A stretch of 64,000 nucleotides of DNA from Temnopleurus reevesii (lineage: Eukaryota; Echinodermata; Echinoidea; Temnopleuroida; Temnopleuridae), in the NCBI GenBank assembly GCA_036244855.1, contig BQKZ01000829.1, positions 46,478 through 110,477 of the forward strand, written 5' to 3'. Shown one piece after another: positions 53,647 through 64,000 of this stretch; the stretch's first letter is position 1, and each line of letters starts with the position of its first letter. The position numbers were made by a program, and so were the translations under genes. Below the pieces are notes generated by a model that was not told the DNA's origin, searched no databases, and saw nothing but the letters and a program-made list of their open reading frames with translations.

Positions 53647-55554
53647 TTCTGTAAATATTCATTTTTCTTTCATCACCAAAACCAGCTTTTAAGTTGGGCT
53701 TTCCACAGTCGAATGCTAGAGTTTCATGTATGTACATGTATTGTCCTTTTTCACATCCCTACTCTCCCTACAAATATAAAAAATTGAAAATACAAACCCA
53801 ATCAATTCTGTTTGATAATGGAACCCTTCATACAGTTAGGAATACTATTTTATTCTAAAATCCTTCCTTTTCCTCTCCCTTACATTTAATGGCATCTCTT
53901 ATTTACATGGAGGCAGTTATCTTAATTTGGCGCCAGTCAGATACGAATGTCATAAAAGTTAAAGAAATGTTTGTCTGTCTGAAAAACACACTTGATATCT
54001 GTTTACATTTGTTTATTGCTGGACAAAAGCAGCATATACATGTACATGTTCATGTATATGAATGCACAATGCTTATGATTTTTGTTGTGAAAAGTTTGCT
54101 ACATTTCCAGTATGAATAAAAATTTAAATTTTGAAGCAAAATTAGTAGTATGTTATAATGTTGGATCACTCAGATTGACCAAAAATATTGAGAAAGTTTG
54201 GTAAAAAACACCCATATAACACTTTAAATTAAGGAGCACAGACACATACGGTGCTCTCAAGAGTATGTAAAATATGATCACTCACAAGAGCACATTTGAT
54301 AAAATCTTGACATTCTTAATTTCACTTATCAGCTACTACAATACCCCCAATTTTCCAGAAAGAGCCGTTGCTTCACCCTATACACGAAACATATTCAGTT
54401 TTTATGTCAGACACTGACATATAAAAAACATGGACCAAGTTTAAAATGACGGAAATTAAAATGATGAGACATGATTAGCAGCAGGTGACAAAATATAAGC
54501 GAGGCTTTGCTTTCGCTGAGGGTGATGGAAGGTAACCATCCTCAGCTAAGTCTAAGCCAGTATCCATCTTTATCTGAGTTCACCCACCGTGATGGAATGG
54601 TGACTCATTCGCCATTTTCTCAGATGAAAGTCTCAATTGTTGCCTGACAGAACAGGCTCCAGTGTTGCACTCTACAGTAAAAGCATTATGTAACTTATGT
54701 TTTTTAATTCTTAACTGCATCTAAATAGTTGATTGTGCATGTACACATAAACTAAACTGTCAAATTATGATGCTCTAAGATCAATTATTTGTGCTTCAAA
54801 AAGCTTAAGATATGAAATATTACCACCATAATCTACATGTAGTACTGGAATGTTTCAACATCCATCATGATGTAATTTGTTTAGATTTGCATTCTTTATA
54901 AATTGGTCTTTCATTTTCATTGAACTTCAACTACATGTAACTTGATGGAACATACATCTTAATTTGAGAATTTAAAAAAATTGCACAACAAACTGTCACA
55001 CAATTCCTTGAAAAAATGGTTATTCTCCAGTACCAAACACACAAATGGTCTCTTAAAATATTTCAAAAACACCAACACAAAGTACCAATCAAATGATCTG
55101 GAAATCTCCATGAATTTCTTGTACAGCATATGTAAGTGTTCGCAAATACTACAGGTACAAAAGTCTGAAAGTCATGTCTAAATAAAGCTGTATCAACATG
55201 ACATCCTTAAAGGTTTTTTTTTCACCCTATTCCGTAGGGGAAAACATAAGCAGAAATTTAAAAAAAAAATTTAAAAAAAAGTTCTTGATATCTACATTGT
55301 ACTCCTAAAGATGCTTTAGGGTACAGTAGCTAATGATGCTAAAGATGGCACAAGTATGTATCCAGGAACAAAGAACAGACAGTGACTGATGTGATCACTA
55401 TCAGCTACTTCATTGCATCAGTTGCCACGGTGTTGAACAGACTATGGCTCCAGTGCCATTGTAATCTCATTAAGAGGCCAAAATTTATACAAAATGTAGC
55501 ATAAATTTTAGCATCTCAATGTATTGCACAAGTCTCATTATACTGTAACTATTA

Positions 55555-55670
55555 TGGGGCCTGTAACATAAATGATGCAGTTAAACTTTTGATGAATGTT
55601 AATCGCAAATGTCTACCAAAGAAATCTGATTTATTGCAAAATTAATTTATCTATATATGTTACAGGCCCA
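55555..55670. mobile_element. Tiny MITE with GGGCCTGTAACATA ends (~116 bp)
   Basis: TIRs TGGGGCCTGTAACATA and, inverted, TGGGCCTGTAACATA are perfect for 14 bases. The ends resemble those of the element at 32618-32770 (GGGCCCCTTAACATA), and both interiors carry TTAATCGCAAA-like words, so the two probably belong to one superfamily of small elements. Confidence 0.72.
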
Positions 55671-55757
55671 TGACCCTGCATCTTTCATTTTCAAAACGTC
55701 CATCGTCTTAATCAAAATTGTGAAAAATCAATAAAATTACACACATATGAACTGTAT

Positions 55758-55867
55758 CATTATAATAATTATTATTATTGTTATTGTTGTTGTTGTAGTT
55801 CTTGTTATTATCATTATTACTATTATCATTATTTTGTTTTTTTTAGACAGGGTACCCCCCCCCCCCC
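55758..55867. repeat. ATT/GTT triplet microsatellite and C tract
   Basis: Imperfect (ATT)n and (GTT)n triplets (55758-55835) followed by a run of 13 C at 55855-55867. They lie on the intron side of the exon 2 donor, about 110 bases from it. Confidence 0.8.
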
Positions 55868-55973
55868 TTCAGTGCAAGAACTTCTCTCCCAGGCGGCACT
55901 GATAAAGAAGTCTATCGAAGCCAACATTTCGAAAAGAAGTATAAGATTTTAAAAGAATACAAAAATGTCTTAC

Positions 55974-56738
55974 CTGAGACCTCAACTGTAAACTGAATAG
56001 TCTGCGGAATATCTGACCCTCTGAGAGTAGGATTGAGTCTGATGCCACCAGTGGTAGTATTCAACAACAGATGTCGATTGTTGTTGCCACTTGTTATCTC
56101 ATAGACTAATGTATCTGACACGTCTGGGTCTGAAGCAGGTACCTGTCCAATGTCAGCCTCATGAAAGTATCCTTCATAATTGTTGAAGTAGATCTCAAAG
56201 TTCCCTAGGATTGGTGCATTGTCATTTTCATCCAGAACCTGGATATAGACAGTAGCCTCTGCAAAGTAAGGAACGTTTGTTGCATGGACAATGATTTCAT
56301 ACTTATTCCTGGCCTCGTAATCAAACTCTTCCATAGAGATGATGAGTCCAGTATCTGGATTGATTTCAAAGTAGTCCTGATCTCCCCTGACGATGGTATA
56401 TTGAACATGAGCATTGAACCCAGAATCAGGATCAGATGCGACAAGTTTCATGACCTGCTCACCAGGTTCGCGGTTCTCCATGATAGTAACAAAGTATTCC
56501 CGCTCAGAGAACGATGGTGGATTGTCATTCACGTCCGTGATCTCTACTGTTATTACAGCAGAGGTAGACATTGATGGTACCCCTTGGTCATATGCGATGG
56601 CTACCAGGTTATACTCAGGTTGGGACTCCCGGTCAAGCATAGAGGCGACTCGTATCACACCTGATGTCTGGTCAATAGTGAATCGTCCACCACCACTGTT
56701 ACCATCATCAAATGTGTATCGGACTTCACTGTTTGATC
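55974..56738 (-). CDS. CELSR: CELSR/Flamingo coding exon 2: end of cadherin repeat 7, repeats 8 and 9
   Basis: Internal exon of 765 bases encoding residues 963-1217 plus one base. Acceptor TTCCAG|GA joins in frame to exon 1, giving ASDADQ-GSNSEVRY, a normal cadherin strand. Repeat 7 ends at DVNDNPPSF and repeat 8 at DENDNAPIL. Next comes the NFEIYFNNY segment, typical of CELSR repeat 9 (NFQILFNNY-like in vertebrates), then SDPDVSDTLVYEI. The exon ends EVS plus G at donor CTCAG|GTAAGA. It is symmetric (phase 1-1, length divisible by three). These membrane-proximal repeats extend the adhesive rod outside the cell; Ca2+ is bound at the DxNDN linkers. No stop or frameshift is seen. The open frame runs a little into both flanking introns, but the splice sites and the CELSR match fix the ends. 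Confidence 0.95.
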
Positions 56739-59700
56739 CTGGAATGCATGGAAAATGAAATGAAAAATAAGAAGTAAAATAAATGTCACAATTCTTGGGA
56801 TCTAGTAGCATTACAGATCAAGACATACATAATTAAAGTTATATATTCAAACAGTGTGACATAATACAGTCTATACTAGTAAATCAATGAATAGGAAACT
56901 TGCCAAAGAATGCAATTCAAAGGAAACCTTAAAAATTAAGTAAATATTTAGAATATTCACATTAAAAGAAACATAACTTGGACACTATTCTGAAGTTCCT
57001 TTGGATAACTTTGCAAACTTTACTTTTTCAGTCTCTTTCTAATCAGAAAATTAATTATTACAAAACATTTTCTTGCTGAATGGCAATATTTGGGGGAAAA
57101 TGGCCTTACATTTCACAATTAACAAAGAGCCTTACCAACAAAGCTATAGTCATCCATATTGTTCTTAGGACATTTTTACATTTCAATTTTAATTCATATA
57201 CTGCAGCTCACACATGAAAATAATATGTAACATAGGGATAACAGTTGTCTCGTAAACATCTCAAATTATAAAGAATACTTTATATTCTAATCTTTATACT
57301 TTATACTTTGAACTTCTGCTCAAATCCCACTGCTGCCACCCTTCAAAAATTTGAAAAATGATACTCTCTTTGAAGAAAACTGCTTTGCTAACATGTACTG
57401 TACAGCTACAACTATACTGTACTAATTGTTCTTTACACACATGTTTACCATACAAAATACAGCAATTAAGCTTTGCACCCTGCTCAATTGAAATGATTAA
57501 CCATTCTAACACTTGTCTAAAAAGCATACACTAACATACTGCCTGAACACACATTGTAATGACCCCTCCATAAAGTACTGATATACACATACTCAAGGTA
57601 AACTAATTTGCAAACATAGTGCATGAATCAATGGAAGTCTAGCCCACTCAATGTCCATTGACTCATCTTTATTATGAGCTCAGTTACACGAACATCATGG
57701 CACTCAATGGATGGCTGCTTTTAAAAAGATTCTAATTTGAATATGAATAGATGCAGCTTTTGTAAATCGGGGTTGGGAGATCCACTTCGGTTTAGCTAAT
57801 CAATGACAATTATTATTCTTGATCCGCCCTTAGCTTGGGGAAAGTTAGGTAATACACCAAATGTATTACACATGTAACCAAACTCATCCGTGATTAAAAA
57901 TTGAATTTGTCATCTGATTTATTTGAAACTTCTTGGAACATACATGTACTTGCATGTACATGTAGTGATCAAAGAATTACACATTCTGACATCACAAGTC
58001 TAAAGAATTGTTAAATTGTAAAGTGCTATGGTAGAGGTCCACATGTACTCTTTGTTTTAGTGCTATAGAAATAATATATTCTATTAAGGATTGTACATGA
58101 ACACATGTACATCACCCATTCCATGAAAATGTAGGTGTAAAGTCACCTTAAAAAATTGTAAGAAGTTATTTAATATAAAACAATCATCTGTTTATACAAT
58201 CTTCATTTACGATCACAAACAATATACAATGTTATTTACATTTGTTCATCAACCAATACTTTGTCAGTTACATTTTTTTTAATTGGCTCAAATGACTACT
58301 TTGGAGATTCAAACTTTATTTTACAGATGAGTCAGTTCAGAATGAGTCTTGCATGGAATAATCAAAATGATGACATGGTATAGTCTTCCTTAGGCCTATG
58401 TGATGAGCTGATCAGCATATTTATACTCCTATCCGCTTGTCCATGTCCTCTTGATTTGACCTGCATAACAGTCTACATCATTCCTTCTGCCATCTCAAGG
58501 GTCATCTTACTCGTTTATGCTGCATACGGTTTCTATGGTAACTTCATACTCTCCAGAGGTATAATACACTTCAGACCAGAATAATGCATACATATGGGAC
58601 ATGTACATTGTATTGTCACAAAGGTGATTTGGGAATATTAGAATAAGACTGCATTCTTTGTTTTCAAGATGAAGTATATGAAAAATATGCATTAAATTTG
58701 ATAATTTGTGAATGTAATGAACAAACACACTTATAGGAAACCAAGGATTATTTCTTAAATTTGAAAACTGTGAGTTTTTAATGAATCTAACATGGTCATT
58801 CCTCAGAGTTGAGGACCTTCTAAGAGAACTTGACAACAAAAGTATGCACATCTGTGTTTCTTGCTAGGCAGATTGGAATGTCTTACACTCAGCAAATAAA
58901 GAATATCCACTCACATTCAATTCTCTGTATTATTAGAGAGGGGTATACCAGAGTATTGTAATCATGGACATCGACTTTTGTATCGTCTCGCATCTACTGG
59001 CTAAAGTCCACAACAAAATGTAGGTTTTTCTATCACCCCTCCTCAGCAATGGACACTTCAACACTAGGTATATAGACTAAGCAACCATACAGACCAATGG
59101 CTGTGGGTCAACACTTCTACTTGCCCTTTGTCCCAAGCCAAAATCGCATTTGAATGACTGATACCATTTGTACACATTCACTAACTGCCATATTGTGGAG
59201 CGTATTCACCAACTTTGTCAATCTATCTCATTCGTTGATTAATTTAATGCGACATGTATTCTAAAACAAAACTTATGAAAAGAAATATTAGATCATGTCT
59301 CAGTAGATTTTTATACAAAATGCGCTGTGAGAAGATTTATCTATGGACAGCATTTCCATACCTGACAATGATAAAAATCTCTTATTCTTGGGTTTAAAAA
59401 CACATTCTTTTGTTGTTTTCTATCACAAAGATCTAACTAGATAAGATAAAATATTACTGATTGACAAGTATGCAGCTCTCTAATTATACTTTAATGTGAA
59501 AATGTGAGGTGTCATTTCTGGTTAATTTATAATGAATCACATTGGATTCTTTCAAGAATATGTAAATGTAATACACAGTAAAAGATTTCAATATTACTCT
59601 AATTGTAGAAACTCTTATTAATTGTAATGGGAAAATAAACACTTTATAACCAATGTAAATAAATGACAATTCAAAGTCTTCTGTTCAGTTGGAAAAAATT

Positions 59701-60295
59701 GCAACAATTTTGCATTTTTAGCTGTTGACCTGCATGAGAAAAGTTGTTCAATTATTGTAGAACTTTAAATGATGTAAAATATAAATCTGAGTCAAGTATG
59801 GAAATAATAATTAATCTTTACATGGCAATTTAAATTTATCATTATTTATATTATTTGAAATACATTGAATTTCTCCAACGCAGCAAGATTAATGTAGCCT
59901 AAACCATTCGTTATATTTGAAGCATTATCTACTATTATCAATAAGAAATTCCTTTCAAAATGAACTTCAAAAAAAAAACACTAGTTACTAAATAAATTTA
60001 GGGATCGCTTCTTAATTGTTTCACTTCAATATGGGCTCACTTTTCATGAAGTTGAGCAAGAAACATCATGCATTAACTTAAATTGTTAATGTGTGAAAAT
60101 TATTACAGTGTGTAAGAAAATTACATTTAGGGTATTTCCAAACAACTATCGAACCTTGCAAAAATATCTCGATACTGTACCACATTGAATAGTGATCTGT
60201 AACTTTCTATTGATCAGTCGTACAATTTAATTGGTAGTTCATGATTTACATAAAACTTCAATGAATATGTTATCAAGACAAACATTTCTACCCAC
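56739..60295 (-). other. CELSR intron 1 (3.6 kb)
   Basis: Phase 1 intron that splits cadherin repeat 7. Donor is GTGGGT; the acceptor is preceded by a pyrimidine-rich stretch ending TTCCAG. The sequence is AT-rich and apart from many ACATGTA-type words (for example around 57945-57965 and 58095-58110) I see no gene, RNA or delimitable mobile element in it. Confidence 0.85.
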
Positions 60296-63182
60296 CTTGG
60301 TCAGCATCTGAGGCAGAGATTGTGATAACACTGGAGTAGGCAAGTGAATTCTCCTGGATCTCAGCAGTATAACTTAACTCCTCAAACACTGGGGCATTAT
60401 CATTTACATCCTGAACATTCACTTGAACAAATGCTCTAGATTGTTGTGGGTTTAATCCATGATCACTAGCAGTAACATAGAGGGTGTAGGATGAAACATC
60501 TTCCCGGTCCAAGAGCCTTGTAGTGCGGATATCACCACTTTCTTCATTAATCACAAATTCTTCAATTGGATCCATGCTATAACTAACTTCAGCATTAGCA
60601 CCAGCATCATTGTCGGTCGCAGAAACTGTTACGATAACTTCCCCGATATCTGCACCTTCGCTGACATAGACGTTGTAAGGTGAGTTCTGAAACACTGGTG
60701 CAAAGTCATTTACATCAGTTACATTAACATAGACAGTACAGGTGCTGTCGTACTGTCTGTCTGATGCTGTAACAGTCAAAGAGTAGAAGTTCTTACTGTT
60801 GTAGCTCAATTGAGATGTAACAGTAATTGTTCCCTCATTATTCTGGGTTAGAATGTTGAATGGGATACGGCCAGTGGGGTCCAGCGCGTCTTCAATCCTA
60901 TACGATATAATATTCTGTTCATCAGGATCTGTTGCTGTTACCGTTATGACTTCATAACCGTGGTATGCATTCTCGGCAACAGAAGCATAGTAGACATCTT
61001 GAGGAAACAAGGGAGGGTTGTCATTTACATCGGTCACAGTGATGGTAACCATAGCAGTGGATGTTTCGGGAACTTCCCCATGGTCCATAGCAATCACATC
61101 AAACTCCCAAGTGTGACCAGTCTCCCTGTCAAGACTCAAACTATTTGTGATAGCCCCAGATGTAGGATTGATCTCAAAAGGGAAGTTGTTGGGAGGGTTT
61201 GGAATGGAAAATGTAATTCTGGCATTTTCCCCTTCATCATCATCTCTAGCATTCACAGACAATATGGAGTATCCAACATCAACATCTTCCCGCACAATAC
61301 CCTGGTAGAAATTCTGACTAAACTGAGGCTTGTTATCGTTCACATCTATCACAGTTACAGTGACAGTTGTTGTGTTTTCCCTTGGTGGATTTCCAGAATC
61401 TTGGGCACGGATGCTCAGTCTATAGCTCCTTGTGGTTTCAAAATCTAATCCATTTTGAAGTGAGAGAAAGCCATTCAACGAGTCAATCCTGAATCGATTT
61501 TCGAAGTTACCATGGGTCATACTGAAGTGGACGTCTGCATTAGAGCCTTCGTCCGCATCGGTAGCCATGATGTGTAGGATTTGGCTGTCAGGATCACCAG
61601 GACTCACGTCCTCTCTGACCGACACCTCATAACTCAACTGAGAGAAGTGTGGCGAGTTGTCATTCAAATCAAGAACTGTTAGCAAGACCTCCGCAGTTGA
61701 GTTCTTTCTATCCGGTACAGTCCCTTTATCTTGTGCCATCACTTGGATGCTGTACCTCTCCATCTGCTCTCTATCTAGCCGCACCAACGTCTTAATCTCT
61801 CCAGTTGTAGGATTAATTGTGAAGACATCATTTGGAGCCTCACTGTTGACAATGCTATAGATGATTTCAGAGTTAAGACCAATATCATTGTCCGAAGCAC
61901 GAACTCTGGCAATCAAAGTTCCTGGATTTTGACCTTCATTGGAGGTCTCTACATAGCTTGGTTGCTCAAATATAGGAGTGTGGTCATTCCGATCCTCTAC
62001 ATTGACTGTGAAATATACTTGGGTTGACTTAGGAGGACTACCATGATCAGTTGCTGTCAGACGGAATGAATGAGATGGAATTTGCTCTCGATCAAGAGAT
62101 GTGGTGGTTGTAATGGTCCCAGTGTTTTCTTCAATGGAAAACATATTTTGGCTACGAGCATCTCCAATGGCTACTAAGCTGTACCTGAGCCTTCCATTGT
62201 CACCATCATCATTGTCTGTTGCAGTGATTGTAGCCACAACATATCCTGCTGGCTCATTCTCTGGCACTTGACGGGTGTAAATAGGATTGCTAAATGACGG
62301 ATACGTATTCCTCAATTGTCTTCTAAAACGCTTCAGCACCACTTCGTCATTTCCTGATGTAGCTTCAGAGAAATCTACTTTCAAACGGTTGGTGTCAGAT
62401 GCACGCATCTCAATGAAAATAGGTACCACCTCCTCTTCAACATTGTCTGACAAATAAGACTGAGGCTTTGCCAAACAAGATGATGGAATTTCTAGCAATC
62501 CACTAATGCGTTCCGACTGATGCTCAAAAATGCAGACCACATCACTTTCTGTGCGTAGTTTACCTGACATGGCATCGATCGTAAGATAATGATCTTTGCC
62601 ACTATCTAAGCGATATGAAATTGGACAGTCTACCAGTGATTCTGGAAGAAAGTCTTTGAGGTTTAACAAAATATCTCCAGGAAACCAGCAAGTTCCTTCG
62701 AGAAATTCCATCATTATCTGTTGAGGCCGAGTCGCTGATAAAGGTGTGTGTTCTATCTGCCCAGAATCAAATTTCATTTTCTTTGCTTTCTTTGGATGGC
62801 AACCAATCCCATGAACTGAAATTGCTATAGGTATCATCACATAGGACCCCATGTTTCCGGAGGTTGTACCTGTAGTTCTTCGAGTTTGCACATACACAAA
62901 GAATGGATTTTCATGGAGCAAATAGCAGTCCATCATTTTTAACAAGATTAATTCTCCTGTGCCTGAGTCAATCCCAATATTTTCTTTAACATCTTCCCCT
63001 GTCAATGTTGGCTCAAATTCATAAGTCCATCCATCTCCAAGCGATGCGTTAAACACTGAATATCCCTTCTCTTCGTAATTTGATAGATGGACATCAAAAG
63101 AACCAAGAGCCGCTCCGTGAAACACGGCGGCAGCTAGCCACCAGATACGGAGGAGGTAGGCCATGGCGGCGGGTAACTCCAT
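60296..63182 (-). CDS. CELSR: CELSR/Flamingo coding exon 1: signal peptide, N-terminal region, cadherin repeats 1-6 and start of 7
   Basis: First coding exon of a seven-pass cadherin (adhesion GPCR), the homophilic adhesion protein of planar cell polarity. It encodes residues 1-962 plus one base. The first in-frame ATG is at 63182, with an in-frame TAA at 63311-63309 upstream. A second ATG at 63164 lies in a full Kozak context (GCCGCCATGG). A hydrophobic signal peptide covers about residues 1-27. Residues 28-284 form a non-cadherin region with six cysteines (86, 128, 165, 186, 217, 236). RFRR at 285-288 is a furin-type site just before repeat 1. Cadherin repeats end at DRNDH (~400), DLNDN, DVNDNK, DVNDNP, DVNDFA (~827) and DVNDNA (~930); repeat 7 continues in exon 2. 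Repeat 5 has the CELSR-like features of no LDRE motif and a cysteine in its last strands (ASDR...C). Donor CAAG|GTGGGT, phase 1. The match in repeat order to vertebrate CELSR is by memory but clear. Confidence 0.96.
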
Positions 63183-63268
63183 TTCAAACTTCCCGTCCGC
63201 TCTCCGAGCTCCGGAGCTCCAACGGAAACTCTGCTTCTGTCTTAATTGGTCCTTAAACAATTTTATTC

Positions 63269-63301
63269 TCAGCAAACAAGTACGTCCAAGTCTTGAATCA
63301 T
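63269..63301 (-). other. Short upstream ORF in CELSR 5' leader
   Basis: A 10-codon open frame, ATG ATT ... TGC TGA, lies 87 bases upstream of the CELSR start and out of frame with it. If transcription begins to the right of 63301 and no intron lies between, scanning ribosomes would meet it first. The leader ends are unknown, so any regulatory effect is inference. Confidence 0.3.
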
Positions 63302-63980
63302 ATTCCAATTATAATATTATATTCACTAATTTATTATCCATTCGGCGAGAATGAAGGCCAGGTATCCATTGTTGTTTCTTTATCCGCAAACTTGATAACC
63401 CATGATAGTCCCGACTGCTCTTGTTTCGGCGTCGCTGGAGTTTTATCACAACGATGATGGGTTAAAGAGAAATGGGTTCACACGAGATGGCGTTGTAGCT
63501 AATTGGAATCTGCGACAGGTGCATACATGCTTCGAAGCTCGAACTTTATACGCGTTCTCTCTCCGATTCCTAATTAAAGTTATATATTTTCTCAGGTAAA
63601 TCACATTCTTTTAGAAAAAGTATTACTTCAAAATGGATAGGTTCCCCATTAAAATTTATTTGACTTTATGATTCAATTCTCTTGGTAGCTTGTGTGTGAA
63701 TCGAATTGTTTGAACAAGTTACGTATGTATTAGTATTTCACCAACGAATGAACAGTACAATTTATGAAATATTACATTCAAATATCATTTCAATCATCAC
63801 GTAGTATAACATCTAGCTATATTAAATCGGAGCAGTAAGAACATAAAATACGAAACATGTATAACTTTTAAAGGTATGACATTTCTTTTTCTGTACTTTT
63901 CTATTCCTTCATTTTTCTTTATCTCTTATATCTCCTACTTTTTCATTAACTATTTTTGTTTATTTAATTTTCTTTTTTTT

Positions 63981-64000
63981 GGGGGGGGGGGGGGGGGGGG
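63981..64000. repeat. G tract at the window edge
   Basis: Twenty consecutive G after a T-rich stretch, continuing to the last base of the window. Its full length is unknown. Confidence 0.9.

Larger units (their letters stand above)
23389..55973 (-). other. CELSR intron 2 (32.6 kb)
   Basis: Phase 1 intron between the cadherin exon and the EGF exon; donor GTAAGA, acceptor TTTATTTGCAG. It is AT-rich with no supported coding exon on either strand. It holds most of the mobile elements listed separately: the foldback at 37444-38376, TTAA-flanked elements, TA-flanked and pogo-like MITEs, two tiny MITEs, retroposon 3' ends near 29.1 and 46.1 kb, and a SINE tail near 52.5 kb. Between these I see only unique AT-rich sequence and simple repeats. 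Confidence 0.88.
63183..64000 (-). promoter_or_regulatory. CELSR 5' leader and upstream flank
   Basis: This should contain the 5' untranslated sequence and probably the core promoter of CELSR, since it lies directly upstream of the signal-peptide exon. An in-frame TAA sits at 63311-63309. The part from about 63390 to 63570 is richer in CG dinucleotides than the introns, which fits a promoter-proximal region. No convincing TATA box or initiator could be assigned, so the start site is unknown. The far end (63981-64000) is a run of 20 G cut by the window edge. Confidence 0.45.

Noticed and set aside
60960..61448. 162-codon plus-strand frame inside exon 1
   Set aside because: Antisense shadow of the cadherin repeats.
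1..64000. CRISPR arrays, operons, prophage or other prokaryotic systems
   Set aside because: The window is spliced animal DNA; no spaced direct-repeat array or clustered prokaryotic genes are present.

Overview
This is a stretch of animal genomic DNA: AT-rich, low in gene density and with very long introns. It carries one recognisable gene, read on the minus strand, whose 5' end lies near the right edge and whose 3' part runs off the left edge. The gene is an orthologue of CELSR/Flamingo (Starry night), the seven-transmembrane cadherin of planar cell polarity. An invertebrate deuterostome, most likely an echinoderm such as a sea urchin, is my inference. It rests on single-copy CELSR domain order, AT-rich introns full of ACATGTA-type words, small MITEs, a tRNA-derived SINE of a type common in marine invertebrates, and poly-C/poly-G tracts. 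The sequence does not prove the species.

Layout, right to left in the direction of transcription: a 5' flank (63183-64000); coding exon 1 (63182-60296: signal peptide, a cysteine-containing N-terminal region, a furin-like RFRR site, cadherin repeats 1-6 and the start of 7); intron 1 (3.6 kb); exon 2 (56738-55974: rest of repeat 7, repeats 8 and 9); intron 2 (32.6 kb); exon 3 (23388-22768: post-cadherin membrane-adhesion-like region, first EGF, most of the second EGF); intron 3 (20.4 kb); exon 4 (2345-2111: end of EGF 2, EGF 3, start of the first laminin-G domain); and the start of intron 4. The four exons join in frame into 1502 complete codons with no stop. All four donors are GT, the three acceptors inside the window are AG, and introns 1-3 are all phase 1. 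The remaining laminin-G/EGF domains, hormone-receptor domain, GAIN/GPS and seven-helix domain must lie beyond the left edge.

The introns hold no second gene that I can support. They do hold a varied set of small mobile elements that can be delimited by eye: a 533-bp element with 34-bp perfect terminal inverted repeats and a 5-bp target duplication; a ~930-bp foldback whose two ~420-bp arms could form a long hairpin in the pre-mRNA; TTAA-flanked, TA-flanked and pogo-like MITEs; two tiny MITEs; two tRNA-derived SINE copies plus a tail-only copy; two non-LTR retroposon 3' ends; a 158-bp tandem duplication; and several homopolymer or microsatellite tracts. I did not find an undescribed multi-gene system. 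The most notable items are the long intronic foldback, the possible N-terminal prodomain of the CELSR protein, and two symmetric exons that could be skipped in frame.
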